64,000 bases of DNA, taken from Marinobacter sp. F3R11 (GTDB taxonomy: Bacteria; Pseudomonadota; Gammaproteobacteria; Pseudomonadales; Oleiphilaceae). This document shows, piece by piece, positions 44,629 through 53,654 of the stretch. Within the stretch, counting starts at the first letter, position 1. Each line of letters opens with the position of its first letter. The DNA lies in contig NZ_QOCH01000013.1 in the NCBI RefSeq assembly GCF_003318275.1, positions 1 through 64,000 on the forward strand, written 5' to 3'. A program made the position numbers and the translations under genes. The notes under the pieces are model-generated. The model made no database searches. It was not told the origin of the DNA and saw only the letters and a list, made by a program, of their open reading frames with translations.

Positions 44629-46455
44629 TCAGTGTCCCGGGTTCGGGTGTTTTACCAGAAACGGTCCAATTGCAAGATAATCAAGCGCGCCCTGAATGAA
44701 AGCTCTGACACCATCTTCCGGAGAATTCACGATCGGCTCTTCATGCATGTTGAAGCTGGTATTGATCAGGCTCGGGATACCACTGAGCTTTTCATATTCT
44801 TTAAGAATGTCGTAGTAACCCGGATTCGCCTCGCGCTGGATAAGCTGCGGTCTGGCGGTTCCGTCTACGTGCACGGCAGCTGGACAGTTTTCACGCATGA
44901 AATCAGTACAATCGAAGGTGACTGTCATGAATTCCGCTGTGTGTTCTGCGCCCTTTATGTTGTGGTAGCACTTTTCTCTGGCTTCATAGAGGGTGACTGG
45001 TGCAAACGGCATAAATTCGGTACGGCCCAGGCGCTTATTCAGCCACTGGTTAACTTCAGGCTCACGGGCATGATAAAGAATAGAACGGTTGCCCAAAGAT
45101 CTGGGGCCGTATTCCATACGACCATCAAAGCGCGCAACCACTTCACCACTGTGAATCAATGCAGCAACTTCTGCCGCAAGATGTTCAGGACGACGATATT
45201 GCAGGTTCTCGGCTTTCAGGGCTTTTTCTATTTCGGCTTCAGAATAATCCGGGCCCATGTAAGCATTAGCGATGGAAGGTTTAACCCCGCCAGGCCAGCT
45301 GTGATAAAGCGCAGCACCCGTGCCACAGCCACCGTCACCCATATTCGGATACACAAAAATATGATTGACGCCTTCGATTTCGAAGATGCGCTGGTTCAGT
45401 TTTACGTTTGCGGTTACACCACCCGAAAGTACAACGGTATCGATACCCGTTTTTTCCACCCAGTAACGGATATAGTTGGTCGCGACTTTTTCGAGGACAT
45501 ACTGATAGGCTGCTGCAACGTCGATTTTCGGGAACTTCGAAGCGAGATAACGGGAGAAGAACACGTTATTGGCTTCATAGATCCGAAAATCTCCCGGCGT
45601 CTGCTCAATACGTGAGAGCAGTATATCCCCAAGGATGCTCGGGTCACCGTATGAAGCCAGGCCCACAATCTTGCCTTCGTGGCGACTGGGCTTGAACCCG
45701 AGGCTGGACGTTACGTGTTCGTACAGTGTTCCAAGAGAGTTGGGATATGACAGCCCATGCAGGCGGTGGATTTTCCCATCCCGCGCCTCACTCACGGATC
45801 CGGCAAGACCGGAACCATAACCATCCAGAGTCACACAAAGTGCCCGCTCGTAGCCACTGCACAGAAAACTGTTCGCTGCGTGAGACAAGTGGTGATCCAT
45901 GCGTTTGACAGGCGCAGTCCAGCCCATTTCGCTCAACCCCTGGCTCAACTCCGCTTCCCAGTGCTTGAAGGACTCGGTGGCACCTTCGCCCCAGTGTTTC
46001 GAGGCCTTCAGAGCTGCATTATTTGAAGCAAGTTTCTGAACACCGGCCATGTTGTAATAGGAGTTGTGAAGAAACCCCTTTTCCATAATGGCATTCGGAT
46101 GTTCAAGGCCATGAATGGGCTCATTACGATCAGGAACCCGGCTCAACGCCTCTTTGATCTGCGGGCTCAGGTCCTTGGGCTGAAAAGCTTTGATAAAGCT
46201 TTTCTCGTCCTCAAGATTTTTTGAGAACAGCTTTTGCTCGTTGTCCGCAGTAAGAAACGGATAGCACACCTGGTCAAAATCACTCATGGAAAGACCGGTA
46301 TACGAAAGCGCCTTTTCCAAAGCCAGGCGCGGAAACCCTGACTGTTGTTTTACTCTGGAAAACCGCTCTTCGCCGGCGGCAAAGAGAATGTTACCGTCCT
46401 CTACAATTGAGACGGTTGAGTCCTTGTCTAGCGGGGAAATCCCGAGCACCTTCAT
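44629..46455 (-). CDS. Carbamoyltransferase (NodU/CmcH family)
   Basis: 608 residues. The N-terminal Kae1/ASKHA-like domain has GISPLDKDSTVSIVEDG, MDHHLSHAANSFLCSGYERA and VTLDGYGSG; metal-binding His candidates lie in HHLSH. The C-terminal YrdC-like part runs from GRMEYGPRSLGNRSIL to INTSFNMHEEPIVNSP. It transfers carbamoyl from carbamoyl phosphate, via a carbamoyl-adenylate, to a sugar hydroxyl. Overlaps the deacetylase gene by 4 bases. This adds carbamoylation to the set of EPS decorations. Confidence 0.92.
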   Translation of the reverse strand: MKVLGISPLDKDSTVSIVEDGNILFAAGEERFSRVKQQSGFPRLALEKALSYTGLSMSDFDQVCYPFLTADNEQKLFSKNLEDEKSFIKAFQPKDLSPQIKEALSRVPDRNEPIHGLEHPNAIMEKGFLHNSYYNMAGVQKLASNNAALKASKHWGEGATESFKHWEAELSQGLSEMGWTAPVKRMDHHLSHAANSFLCSGYERALCVTLDGYGSGLAGSVSEARDGKIHRLHGLSYPNSLGTLYEHVTSSLGFKPSRHEGKIVGLASYGDPSILGDILLSRIEQTPGDFRIYEANNVFFSRYLASKFPKIDVAAAYQYVLEKVATNYIRYWVEKTGIDTVVLSGGVTANVKLNQRIFEIEGVNHIFVYPNMGDGGCGTGAALYHSWPGGVKPSIANAYMGPDYSEAEIEKALKAENLQYRRPEHLAAEVAALIHSGEVVARFDGRMEYGPRSLGNRSILYHAREPEVNQWLNKRLGRTEFMPFAPVTLYEAREKCYHNIKGAEHTAEFMTVTFDCTDFMRENCPAAVHVDGTARPQLIQREANPGYYDILKEYEKLSGIPSLINTSFNMHEEPIVNSPEDGVRAFIQGALDYLAIGPFLVKHPNPGH

Positions 46456-47447
46456 GCCTTACTCTCCATATACTTGCGAATGCGGGTCGGTGATGACGCC
46501 TGCCCGCCTAATTCATTGAAAAAGAAGTCGAAAAACTGTCGAAAGCTAGCCAGAAATGCCTTCAGCTGAGCCTCGTTCTGTACATAATCAGTATTGCCGG
46601 GCACTACACTGGGGCTGTGAAAACTCCAGGTGAACGTGCGCACACCTTGCTTGTAGAGCGCCCTTACGAGCTTGATATGTTCTGCCGGAGTAAACCCCTC
46701 CGGGGACAGCATGAGCCTGTCTACTGCGCCAATCCGGGATAATATTCCGGGCACCTTGAATTTGCGTAAGCGCTGCGCGACATCAAACAACGGAATCGCT
46801 ACCGGGTGTGCCCAACCGATAAACCCGCCAGTACAGGGAATTTCCAGAATGGGGTGTTCCGGACCACCAAACCAGAAAGGATGCGCATCATATCTTCGGT
46901 AGTCTGGCCCGCCATCTGCGCGGGAGTCCAGAGGTGGGCAAACCGATAAATCAATATTGAATCCCAGCTCCTGAAGAATGCCCGTTGTATTGGGCCCGAA
47001 ACCATATCGTCCGGCCTTGTAGGCAACGGGTGCCTTGCCAAAGTTCTGCTGAATGGTTTCTCTGAGAACTCTCAGTTTCTCCCGCTCGAGAGCTTCTGGA
47101 AGATTCCCGGGGTACATATTTGAGCGTATAACCCTTTCTTCCTGGGGCGGGTTCACCCATGGGTGAAGGTGCGCTCCGATTTCGCACTGCCCTTTTTCTG
47201 CGAATTGCCGAAGTAGCCCATAACCCTGGGGCTGGCTGGCGATCGGATAATCAATTACGTAGCAGGGGCAGATACCATACTCGTTGAAGATGTTCTGGGC
47301 GCGATCAATGTGCGCCATGGCAGAAACGCGATTAGCCTTGGCATCTGGTTCTGCATTCCAGTCGAACTCTTCTTCGGTATCAATCACCACAATCAACTGT
47401 GGTGGGGTTTCAGGGGGGAGTCGTATTTCCGTTTTTTGTTCAAACAT
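46452..47447 (-). CDS. Polysaccharide deacetylase family protein
   Basis: NodB-fold protein of about 331 residues. The catalytic Asp pair candidate lies in VIDTEEEFDW, GAHLHPW gives the metal-binding His pair, and AYKAGRYGFGP the arginine motif; FSFH-like FTWSFHSPSV closes the fold. Expected to N-deacetylate hexosamines of the EPS, from the cytoplasm since no signal peptide is seen. ATG 47447 is preferred; a TTG at 47459 that overlaps the upstream stop codon is an alternative. Confidence 0.86.
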   Translation of the reverse strand: MFEQKTEIRLPPETPPQLIVVIDTEEEFDWNAEPDAKANRVSAMAHIDRAQNIFNEYGICPCYVIDYPIASQPQGYGLLRQFAEKGQCEIGAHLHPWVNPPQEERVIRSNMYPGNLPEALEREKLRVLRETIQQNFGKAPVAYKAGRYGFGPNTTGILQELGFNIDLSVCPPLDSRADGGPDYRRYDAHPFWFGGPEHPILEIPCTGGFIGWAHPVAIPLFDVAQRLRKFKVPGILSRIGAVDRLMLSPEGFTPAEHIKLVRALYKQGVRTFTWSFHSPSVVPGNTDYVQNEAQLKAFLASFRQFFDFFFNELGGQASSPTRIRKYMESKA

Positions 47448-47455
47448 GGTGGTGA

Positions 47456-48811
47456 TCAACGCTGTCCGCTCATGGAAAAGCCGCGACTCAGCACAAAGCG
47501 AAGCTCAAACTGATCCTGATCGTCCGTGACAGACTTCGAACGCAGGTACGACTGGTTCAACTCGACACCAAAGCTTGTGTTCTCAGCCAGTTGCCGGGTC
47601 CAGCTTGTGTAAAGACGATGAATCTCATCAACAATCACATCGGCATCTTCGTCTGCATCGCCTTCCCAGCTATACCCGAAATGAAGCCGCTGAAGCGACG
47701 TCAGCTGAAAACCGAGTTTGGCACCAACACGGTATTCGTGGGTTGTTGTGCCGGAGTTCTGAGATTCCAGAACAGCGCCTTCGGCAAACAGGCCGAGATC
47801 GCAAAGGTCACATACTCGTGAATTGTTGTGAGTCAACAACAGGGAGTCGCGGACCACCAGGTCCCGTATGCGAATGCTATCCGGCAGAAATGAAAACACA
47901 GGTGGCAAATTAAGCGATAAGTCTGTAGCGCTGTCAGACATACTTCGATCGTATTTTATCGACGTATTCCAGTCTGTGGTTACCCAGCCGCGCTCCACAA
48001 AGCCAGTCACTGCATCGTAGTCGTTGGTTGTTCCGCCGGTGTATTCAGTTTCGGCCCGGCTGCCACCACCACCTATACTGAAGTACCCGTTTTCTGTCTC
48101 CAGGCTGTATACGAGCTGCGCGGAGTCGATTGTGATATCCGTATCGCTCTCTTTAGACCAGCTACGGCTGACATTCAGGCCTCCGGTGGACCGATCACTC
48201 AGCCTTCGTGAAAACTCACTGGCGGCTGTGTACGATTCTTCGTCGTTAAGCTCATCTTCACCGAAACTGCGACCGGCCTGCACAGAAAATCTGAGTGTTG
48301 ACAGGTCTCCCGGATAAAACCGCAACCCCGCACCCGCACTCAGGGTATTGCGGGTGTCATAGCTTGAAGGATTAACCACAAAGCCAGTGTCGTTACGGAC
48401 GGAACTGACACTATGACCAAGGTTGAAATCCAGGCGACTGCCGGGATCATAGTGGGTAAAACGGGAGGCACCAGTAATAGAGGTATCGCTTTCCTGATCT
48501 CCACTTGCCGTATCCCGGCTGGTTTCCAGCGTACCTCCATATTGCAGAACAAGGGAATTGGCACCACTTTCAAGCATGCCTCCTAGCTGGCCTGATACAC
48601 CAACACTTGGCTCAGTATTGGTGTCGGTTGAGGCACCCTGGTCTGTTCGCGTATGGGTAACACCGGTAAATACCGAGGCCGATCCGGAAAGGGTTTTGAC
48701 ACTTTCGCTCAGGCCCTGCGCGGCCGCTGCAGAAGTCCATACCAGACAACAGGTACCAACCAGGGCAGAAGCGAGGCAAGGTTTACCTCCGTTCCCTACT
48801 CTGAGTTCCAT
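47456..48811 (-). CDS. PEP-CTERM system-associated outer-membrane beta-barrel protein (TIGR03016 type)
   Basis: 451 residues with a signal peptide (CLASALVGTCCLVWTSAAAA) and a long run of alternating polar/hydrophobic strands typical of an outer-membrane barrel (for example STGGLNVSRSWS and HEYRVGAKLGFQLTSLQRL). The last strand ends with an aromatic-rich FELRFVLSRGFSMSGQR. Its position between the kinase-like protein and the deacetylase is standard for XrtA EPS loci, where it is the candidate outer-membrane secretion channel or assembly factor. Confidence 0.86.
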   Translation of the reverse strand: MELRVGNGGKPCLASALVGTCCLVWTSAAAAQGLSESVKTLSGSASVFTGVTHTRTDQGASTDTNTEPSVGVSGQLGGMLESGANSLVLQYGGTLETSRDTASGDQESDTSITGASRFTHYDPGSRLDFNLGHSVSSVRNDTGFVVNPSSYDTRNTLSAGAGLRFYPGDLSTLRFSVQAGRSFGEDELNDEESYTAASEFSRRLSDRSTGGLNVSRSWSKESDTDITIDSAQLVYSLETENGYFSIGGGGSRAETEYTGGTTNDYDAVTGFVERGWVTTDWNTSIKYDRSMSDSATDLSLNLPPVFSFLPDSIRIRDLVVRDSLLLTHNNSRVCDLCDLGLFAEGAVLESQNSGTTTHEYRVGAKLGFQLTSLQRLHFGYSWEGDADEDADVIVDEIHRLYTSWTRQLAENTSFGVELNQSYLRSKSVTDDQDQFELRFVLSRGFSMSGQR

Positions 48812-48815
48812 GGGG

Positions 48816-49694
48816 CTACTCCTGAAAAATCAGGCCGGAAAATTTATCAGATCCGAGTGCGTCCACTGAATCTGCAATGATTTCGCCAGTGACTTCTCCA
48901 AAAGGAACACCGAAGACGATTTGATCTGCAAAACGTTCGAGAATCCGCGCTTCTGTATTTTCCCGGAAAGGAGGCGCATTCAGCACGATACAACGATCCG
49001 GGTAACGGGCTTTAAGCTCAGTAATCAATTCGCGCATGCGTACAGCAGAAAACAGTTCAACCGCCGATGATGCCTGGGTTCCGGCGGGAATTACTGAAAC
49101 CCGATCAACACCACTAGGGTAAATAATGGATTTGATGGTCAATGAGCGATCGCCAACAAAATCTGTAACACCGGATTCCATGGGAGTGGAAACCAGGCCC
49201 TGCAAATCCTTGTTATAGGGATCACAATCCACAAGCAATGCTGAACTGTGGGAATCCAGCCCGAAGGATACCGCAAGGTTAAACGCTGTAAGGAGGCTGC
49301 CCGGGCTGTTGCCCAGACTGGTGAACATCACCGTAAAGTTACCCTCGCCTGCGCGGTTACGCAGCTGAATGCGAAGCTCCCGGTATGCGTCCATCACCTC
49401 TTTATCTGGCATTCCGGAATAGATTATTTTCCGCTCCCGCAACTGTTCGCGGCTCCAGGGGTTAGGATTACCGATCAGAGCGAGTGACACCGACGAATCG
49501 TAAACTGTCGGGGCGTGTTCACCCTGATTCGTCTCAACCCGGGTCCAGTTTGGCCGCTTCCGGTCCGAGCCAGCGTAGGGGCGCTCTTTGCGAAAATTGT
49601 CTTCAGGCTTTGCCTCACCCCGGTCACGGTCAAGCAGCCGGCGTTGTTCATCCTGGCTTTTCAGCAGTGCATTGTAGAGTTTGTTATCGTCCAT
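48816..49694 (-). CDS. XrtA-associated BY-kinase-like protein with degenerate P-loop
   Basis: 292 residues related to CpsD/Wzc-type tyrosine autokinases that partner Wzz proteins. DAYRELRIQLRNR and LLVDCDPYNKDLQG (Walker A') are kept. The Walker A, normally GxGKT/S, reads TSLGNSPGSLLTAFNLA (about 125-141): the lysine is gone. There is also no tyrosine cluster at the C-terminus (KFSGLIFQE). It is therefore predicted to be catalytically dead and perhaps a structural regulator of Wzz. ATG 49694 overlaps the Wzz stop codon; a TTG just before it is an unlikely start. Confidence 0.85.
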   Translation of the reverse strand: MDDNKLYNALLKSQDEQRRLLDRDRGEAKPEDNFRKERPYAGSDRKRPNWTRVETNQGEHAPTVYDSSVSLALIGNPNPWSREQLRERKIIYSGMPDKEVMDAYRELRIQLRNRAGEGNFTVMFTSLGNSPGSLLTAFNLAVSFGLDSHSSALLVDCDPYNKDLQGLVSTPMESGVTDFVGDRSLTIKSIIYPSGVDRVSVIPAGTQASSAVELFSAVRMRELITELKARYPDRCIVLNAPPFRENTEARILERFADQIVFGVPFGEVTGEIIADSVDALGSDKFSGLIFQE

Positions 49695-51277
49695 CAATTG
49701 CCCCCATCCCCAAGCCTTTGCCCGCTTAATTCGCCGACACTACTGATCAGTTGCTCCGGGGTAATGCCCATAACACTGAAAACCAGAACAGCAAGATAAA
49801 CTACCATGAAAATCGCAAGTACGATCAGAATGGAGAGAACATCCTTGCGCAACAAACGGTCTTTCCAGGTGCTGCGATAATGGGGAATACTGGTCAGCAC
49901 CGGAATGGATTCCGGCAAAGCCAGTTGCAATGCACGGGGTGAGCGTAACCGCTGATCAAACATCACCAGCATTATCAGCAGGCCAAGAACCATGGCGCTG
50001 CCCAGGAAAGGACCCGCAAGGCCAACCTGATAAAGCTGCAAGCCATCCCAGTGCGTCGGGTAGGAAGCCGGCTCCTGGATTTTGTAGCTTACGCCCTCAC
50101 CCTGAACATCCAGAGTCATGGACAGTCGGGCTTTTTCCCGGCGCTGGAGCATGTCTTCGTATACGCCACGGGTAACGTCGTAATCCCGGGTGAGCTCTGA
50201 AAGCTGAGCCTGATTTTCAGCTACCCGCTGCGAGCGTTCAAACCCTTCCTCTAAAAGCCGTTCCAGCGACGCGAGACGGTTTTTCTGCACTGCCAGGCGA
50301 GTGGTACTCTCTGACAGCTGTATTTTCAGGTTTTCGTATACCGGGTTTTCCATCACCTCAGTGACACCACCATCCCGATCATCATCGGTTTGCGTGGAAA
50401 CCCGCTTTTCCAGATCTGCGATCTGATCCTTAATACTGACAACGTCGGGATGACGTTCGTGATAGCGCAACAACAACGAATCCAGTTCAAGACGCATAGC
50501 AGCCAGTCGGCGTTCAGCAGACGATTTGCCTGGATCAACGGTGATACGGCGCACCGGCTGCTCATTCTCAAGCTGACGACGGGTAAGCTGAACTTCGGAT
50601 TCGGTTTGCTGGATTTCCAGCTTCAGGTTTTCAATATCCCGTCGCAGGCTCTCAATTCTGGCAAGCACACTGCTCTCGGTTCCATCCTGATTGCCGGATT
50701 TGAATTCTTTCAGCCGTTGCTCAGCCTCTTCAAGTTGGCGCTGGTAGGTTTTGACCTGGGAATCGATAAACTCGAATGCGCCCTGACTTTCAGAACGTTT
50801 TTTCCGGACGGTGCGCTCTACAAAACGGTTCAGTACCGCACTGAGAACCTGAAAAGATTCGTCCGGACTACCACTGGTATAGCTCAGCTCCAGAAAATTC
50901 CGGTTTGATACGCGAATACCAACCTGCTTACGCAAACTGCTAATCGTTCCATTGCGGGTAGCATCAGATTCGCCGCCTTTGATCAGCCCTGTATCCAGCG
51001 CGATCTGCTCCAGAAAGGAGCGGCTTTGCATCATTTCCCGTGCTTCGTTGATGCGGTCAAGCTGAGTAACCTCGGCCTGACCCCGGAGAAGTGGCTGCAG
51101 TATATTTGACTGATCAGCATACAAAACAGCCTGGGAGGTATAGCTCTTTGGTGTTACATAGCCCAGCGTCAACACCCCCGCTGTAACGGTCATAAAGATA
51201 ATGACCGCTGCCAACCTGTGCCGGTAAAGCTCAAGCTTTACCGCACGAAGGGTATCAATAATGAACTGTATATCCAT
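49694..51277 (-). CDS. XrtA system polysaccharide chain-length determinant (Wzz/GNVR)
   Basis: 527 residues of the polysaccharide co-polymerase type. One membrane helix near residues 21-40 (LAAVIIFMTVTAGVLTLGYV), then a long periplasmic coiled coil (about 170-400) with GNVR-like RDYDVTRGVYEDMLQRREKA, then C-terminal helices around 425-447 and 480-500. It sets EPS chain length and bridges to the export lipoprotein. The tyrosine kinase partner is a separate gene next to it. Overlaps its upstream neighbour by one base. Confidence 0.9.
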   Translation of the reverse strand: MDIQFIIDTLRAVKLELYRHRLAAVIIFMTVTAGVLTLGYVTPKSYTSQAVLYADQSNILQPLLRGQAEVTQLDRINEAREMMQSRSFLEQIALDTGLIKGGESDATRNGTISSLRKQVGIRVSNRNFLELSYTSGSPDESFQVLSAVLNRFVERTVRKKRSESQGAFEFIDSQVKTYQRQLEEAEQRLKEFKSGNQDGTESSVLARIESLRRDIENLKLEIQQTESEVQLTRRQLENEQPVRRITVDPGKSSAERRLAAMRLELDSLLLRYHERHPDVVSIKDQIADLEKRVSTQTDDDRDGGVTEVMENPVYENLKIQLSESTTRLAVQKNRLASLERLLEEGFERSQRVAENQAQLSELTRDYDVTRGVYEDMLQRREKARLSMTLDVQGEGVSYKIQEPASYPTHWDGLQLYQVGLAGPFLGSAMVLGLLIMLVMFDQRLRSPRALQLALPESIPVLTSIPHYRSTWKDRLLRKDVLSILIVLAIFMVVYLAVLVFSVMGITPEQLISSVGELSGQRLGDGGN

Positions 51278-51915
51278 CAGAGCTCGCCCCGGAACAACTG
51301 TTTACGCGGAACGCTGATAACGTCACCGGGTTGCAGGCTATGATTGGTGCGCATATCACCGTCGGTGAGAATGGCTTCAAGATCCAGACCAAAGCTCTGG
51401 TACTCGCCGTCTATCTGGCGATGCAGAACCGCACGATCGTCGGCCGCAAAGTCGGTAACGCCGCCAGCCATCAGAACAACGTCCAGCACTGTCATACCCG
51501 GCTGGAAAGCGACTGATTGTGGCGAAGCAACCTGACCGGTCACCCGGATACGGTTACGAAACTCTTTACTGAGCGGGTTGGTAACCATCACGGTTACTTC
51601 CGGGGTACGGATATACTCGCTCAGGGTATCGCTGATTTCGGATGCCAGCTGTTCCGGTTCTTTACCTTCTGCTTTTACATCACCCATCAAAGGCATGGAG
51701 ATATAACCGTCCGGGCGAACCACGATGGACTGACCAAGCTCCGGATTACGCCATACGTGGATAGAAACAGTATCTCCTACACCTATTTCGTATGGTTCGA
51801 CCTCCAGTTCAGATGAAGGCGGCATCTCCGCAGAAGATGGGAGGCCAGAACAAGCCGCAACAAACAGCCCAAGAACCACAATCAAACCTGCCCGAAACAA
51901 TTCAGAAATAGTCAT
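51277..51915 (-). CDS. XrtA system exopolysaccharide export lipoprotein (Wza-like)
   Basis: 212 residues. A signal peptide ends in a lipobox VAACS (C22). The polysaccharide export domain follows: EPYEIGVGDTVSIHVWRNPELG, VRPDGYISMPLMGDV and a SLBB-like RIRVTGQVASPQSVAFQPGM. It forms the outer-membrane/periplasmic exit path. The start ATG 51915 has GGAGGGGG upstream and gives a clean signal peptide; an in-frame ATG at 51954 overlaps the preceding stop but adds 13 basic residues. Confidence 0.9.
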   Translation of the reverse strand: MTISELFRAGLIVVLGLFVAACSGLPSSAEMPPSSELEVEPYEIGVGDTVSIHVWRNPELGQSIVVRPDGYISMPLMGDVKAEGKEPEQLASEISDTLSEYIRTPEVTVMVTNPLSKEFRNRIRVTGQVASPQSVAFQPGMTVLDVVLMAGGVTDFAADDRAVLHRQIDGEYQSFGLDLEAILTDGDMRTNHSLQPGDVISVPRKQLFRGEL

Positions 51916-51953
51916 AAACCCCCTCCAACCCCTTGTTTTTCTTCGCCTGTTCA

Positions 51954-53360
51954 TTATCTAACGCCTTTGCCGAGAAGAATAACCTCCACGGTCTGGATCA
52001 TGATCAGAAAATCCATCAAAAGGCTATGATTTTTTGAGTAATAAAGATCGTACTCCAGCTTACCCCGCGCGTCTTCAACCGATGCCCCATAGGGGTATTT
52101 AAGCTGTGCCCAGCCCATTAAGCCAGGCTTCACATAATGCCGCGTATCATAAAATGGAATTTTTTCTTTCAATTCCGAGACAAACTCCGGCCTTTCCGGG
52201 CGCGGACCGACGATACTCATCTCGCCTTTAATCACATTATAAATCTGCGGCAACTCATCCAGGCGGGTATTGCGAATGAAAGCCCCTACCCGGGTAACCC
52301 GGTTATCGTTGGCAGAGGCCCAGCGCGCTTTGCCATCTTTTTCTGCATCCTGTCGCATACTGCGGAACTTGTAGATCCGGAACTCTTTACCCAGCATTCC
52401 GACCCGGGTCTGGCTATAGAGTATGGGCCGGCCTGTCTCGAGAAACACTGCAATAGCGGTGAGAATAATAAACGGGAGCATCACCGCAAGGAGGGTGAGA
52501 CTGATGAGAAGGTCCAGAGAGCGTTTCGCAAAATCCCGGGTTTTCGATGCCTTGAACCCTTCAGAAAAAACAATCCAGGAAGGATGAACCATATCGAGCT
52601 TGGCTTTTTTCAGTTCACGCTCGTAAAAATCAACGCCATTGGTTATGGCAATGCCACGGAGTTTGCACTCCATCAGATCAGGTACCGGCAACCACCCTCC
52701 CTCATTGCGTCGGCGCTCCTGCTGAGCAATAACGATCTCCGAAACCCGGTTCTGCCGGCAGAACTGATAAAAGTCGTAGGGTGTCGGCAACATTTTACCT
52801 GGGTCAACAGCACCAGTCGGGTTGTCTGCGATGCAGCCGATGATCCTTACGCCAAGTGCACGCATATTGCGTTCATATTCATCGAGCAGGCTTGCCGCAA
52901 AATCACCGGCACCGAAAATCACTACCCGACGAACCAGCTTCTCCGAATCCACAATCCGGAGAAATATCAGACGCAGCAGAATTGCAGCCACAGAGGCAAA
53001 AATTACGGCCCAGAACAGGTTTGTACTGCCCGGGTCCAGCGCTGGAAACACCAGGTAGAGAAGCTTGAGCCCTATTCCTCCAACGAAACAATAGGCAACC
53101 AGGGTTCGGAAAAGAAGAGCTGAAGTGGTTTCATGGACCATGGCCAGATAACCGCCCATTGCCAGAGTTCCACAACTCAGAATAAGTGCAAAAAGACTTG
53201 CAGACAGGGCATTTGTTTCAACGAAGGGGTAACCAACGCCCGCAAGCGAAAGCAATGGGCCCAGAAACGAAAAAATACCGTACAGAACGAGGAATTCCAG
53301 CGCACCGAGCACCAGATAGGGAATATGGAGGTAATGTTTCCGAAATCGTATATAAGACAC
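51954..53360 (-). CDS. XrtA/PEP-CTERM system initiating sugar transferase (TIGR03013 type)
   Basis: 468 residues; polyprenyl-phosphate hexose-1-phosphate transferase that starts EPS repeat-unit synthesis. Four or five N-terminal membrane helices are followed by a Rossmann-like region (VVIFGAGDFAASLLDEYERN). The catalytic bacterial sugar transferase domain has KRSLDLLISLTLLAVMLPFI, RIYKFRSMRQDAE, RLDELPQIYNVIKGEMS and IVGPRPERPEF. First gene of the leftward EPS operon; the 294-base gap upstream carries its promoter. Confidence 0.93.
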   Translation of the reverse strand: MSYIRFRKHYLHIPYLVLGALEFLVLYGIFSFLGPLLSLAGVGYPFVETNALSASLFALILSCGTLAMGGYLAMVHETTSALLFRTLVAYCFVGGIGLKLLYLVFPALDPGSTNLFWAVIFASVAAILLRLIFLRIVDSEKLVRRVVIFGAGDFAASLLDEYERNMRALGVRIIGCIADNPTGAVDPGKMLPTPYDFYQFCRQNRVSEIVIAQQERRRNEGGWLPVPDLMECKLRGIAITNGVDFYERELKKAKLDMVHPSWIVFSEGFKASKTRDFAKRSLDLLISLTLLAVMLPFIILTAIAVFLETGRPILYSQTRVGMLGKEFRIYKFRSMRQDAEKDGKARWASANDNRVTRVGAFIRNTRLDELPQIYNVIKGEMSIVGPRPERPEFVSELKEKIPFYDTRHYVKPGLMGWAQLKYPYGASVEDARGKLEYDLYYSKNHSLLMDFLIMIQTVEVILLGKGVR

Positions 53361-53484
53361 GTAAAACTTCCTTGTCGCCCGAACCGCACATTATAACACT
53401 ATGGGCCAGACCAACATCAGATTCTCCGGTGGTGAACGCTCAGATTGAAAACGAGCGACCCCTTACCTCCGGATCCATTTTAAC

Positions 53485-53502
53485 TTGGTGCACATATTGC
53501 AC
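53485..53502 (+). promoter_or_regulatory. Candidate sigma-54 promoter upstream of XrtA deacetylase
   Basis: TTGGTGCACATATTGCAC has exact GG-N10-GC spacing and an intact TTGC -12 half, but the -24 half departs from consensus after TTGG. Leader to the ATG would be about 140 bases. Position in the divergent EPS promoter region fits PrsR control. Confidence 0.5.
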
Positions 53503-53654
53503 TTACCAAGGTGTAATCTCAACTCTTTGTATCTTTTAGTAACATAGTTTTACATTGTTTTTCCAAGCAATGTGGAATTGCCCATATCAGCAATTGTATT
53601 TGCACAGTCAGTAGGTGAAAATTGACAGATCGGTATGACTGGAAAGGAGAGCCC

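Noticed and set aside
44479..45615. Long plus-strand frame (378 codons)
   Set aside because: It is antisense to the carbamoyltransferase and GNAT genes, both strongly supported by motifs; the translation has no recognisable domain.
52137..53123. Plus-strand frame of 328 codons
   Set aside because: Antisense to the initiating sugar transferase, whose domains are clear.
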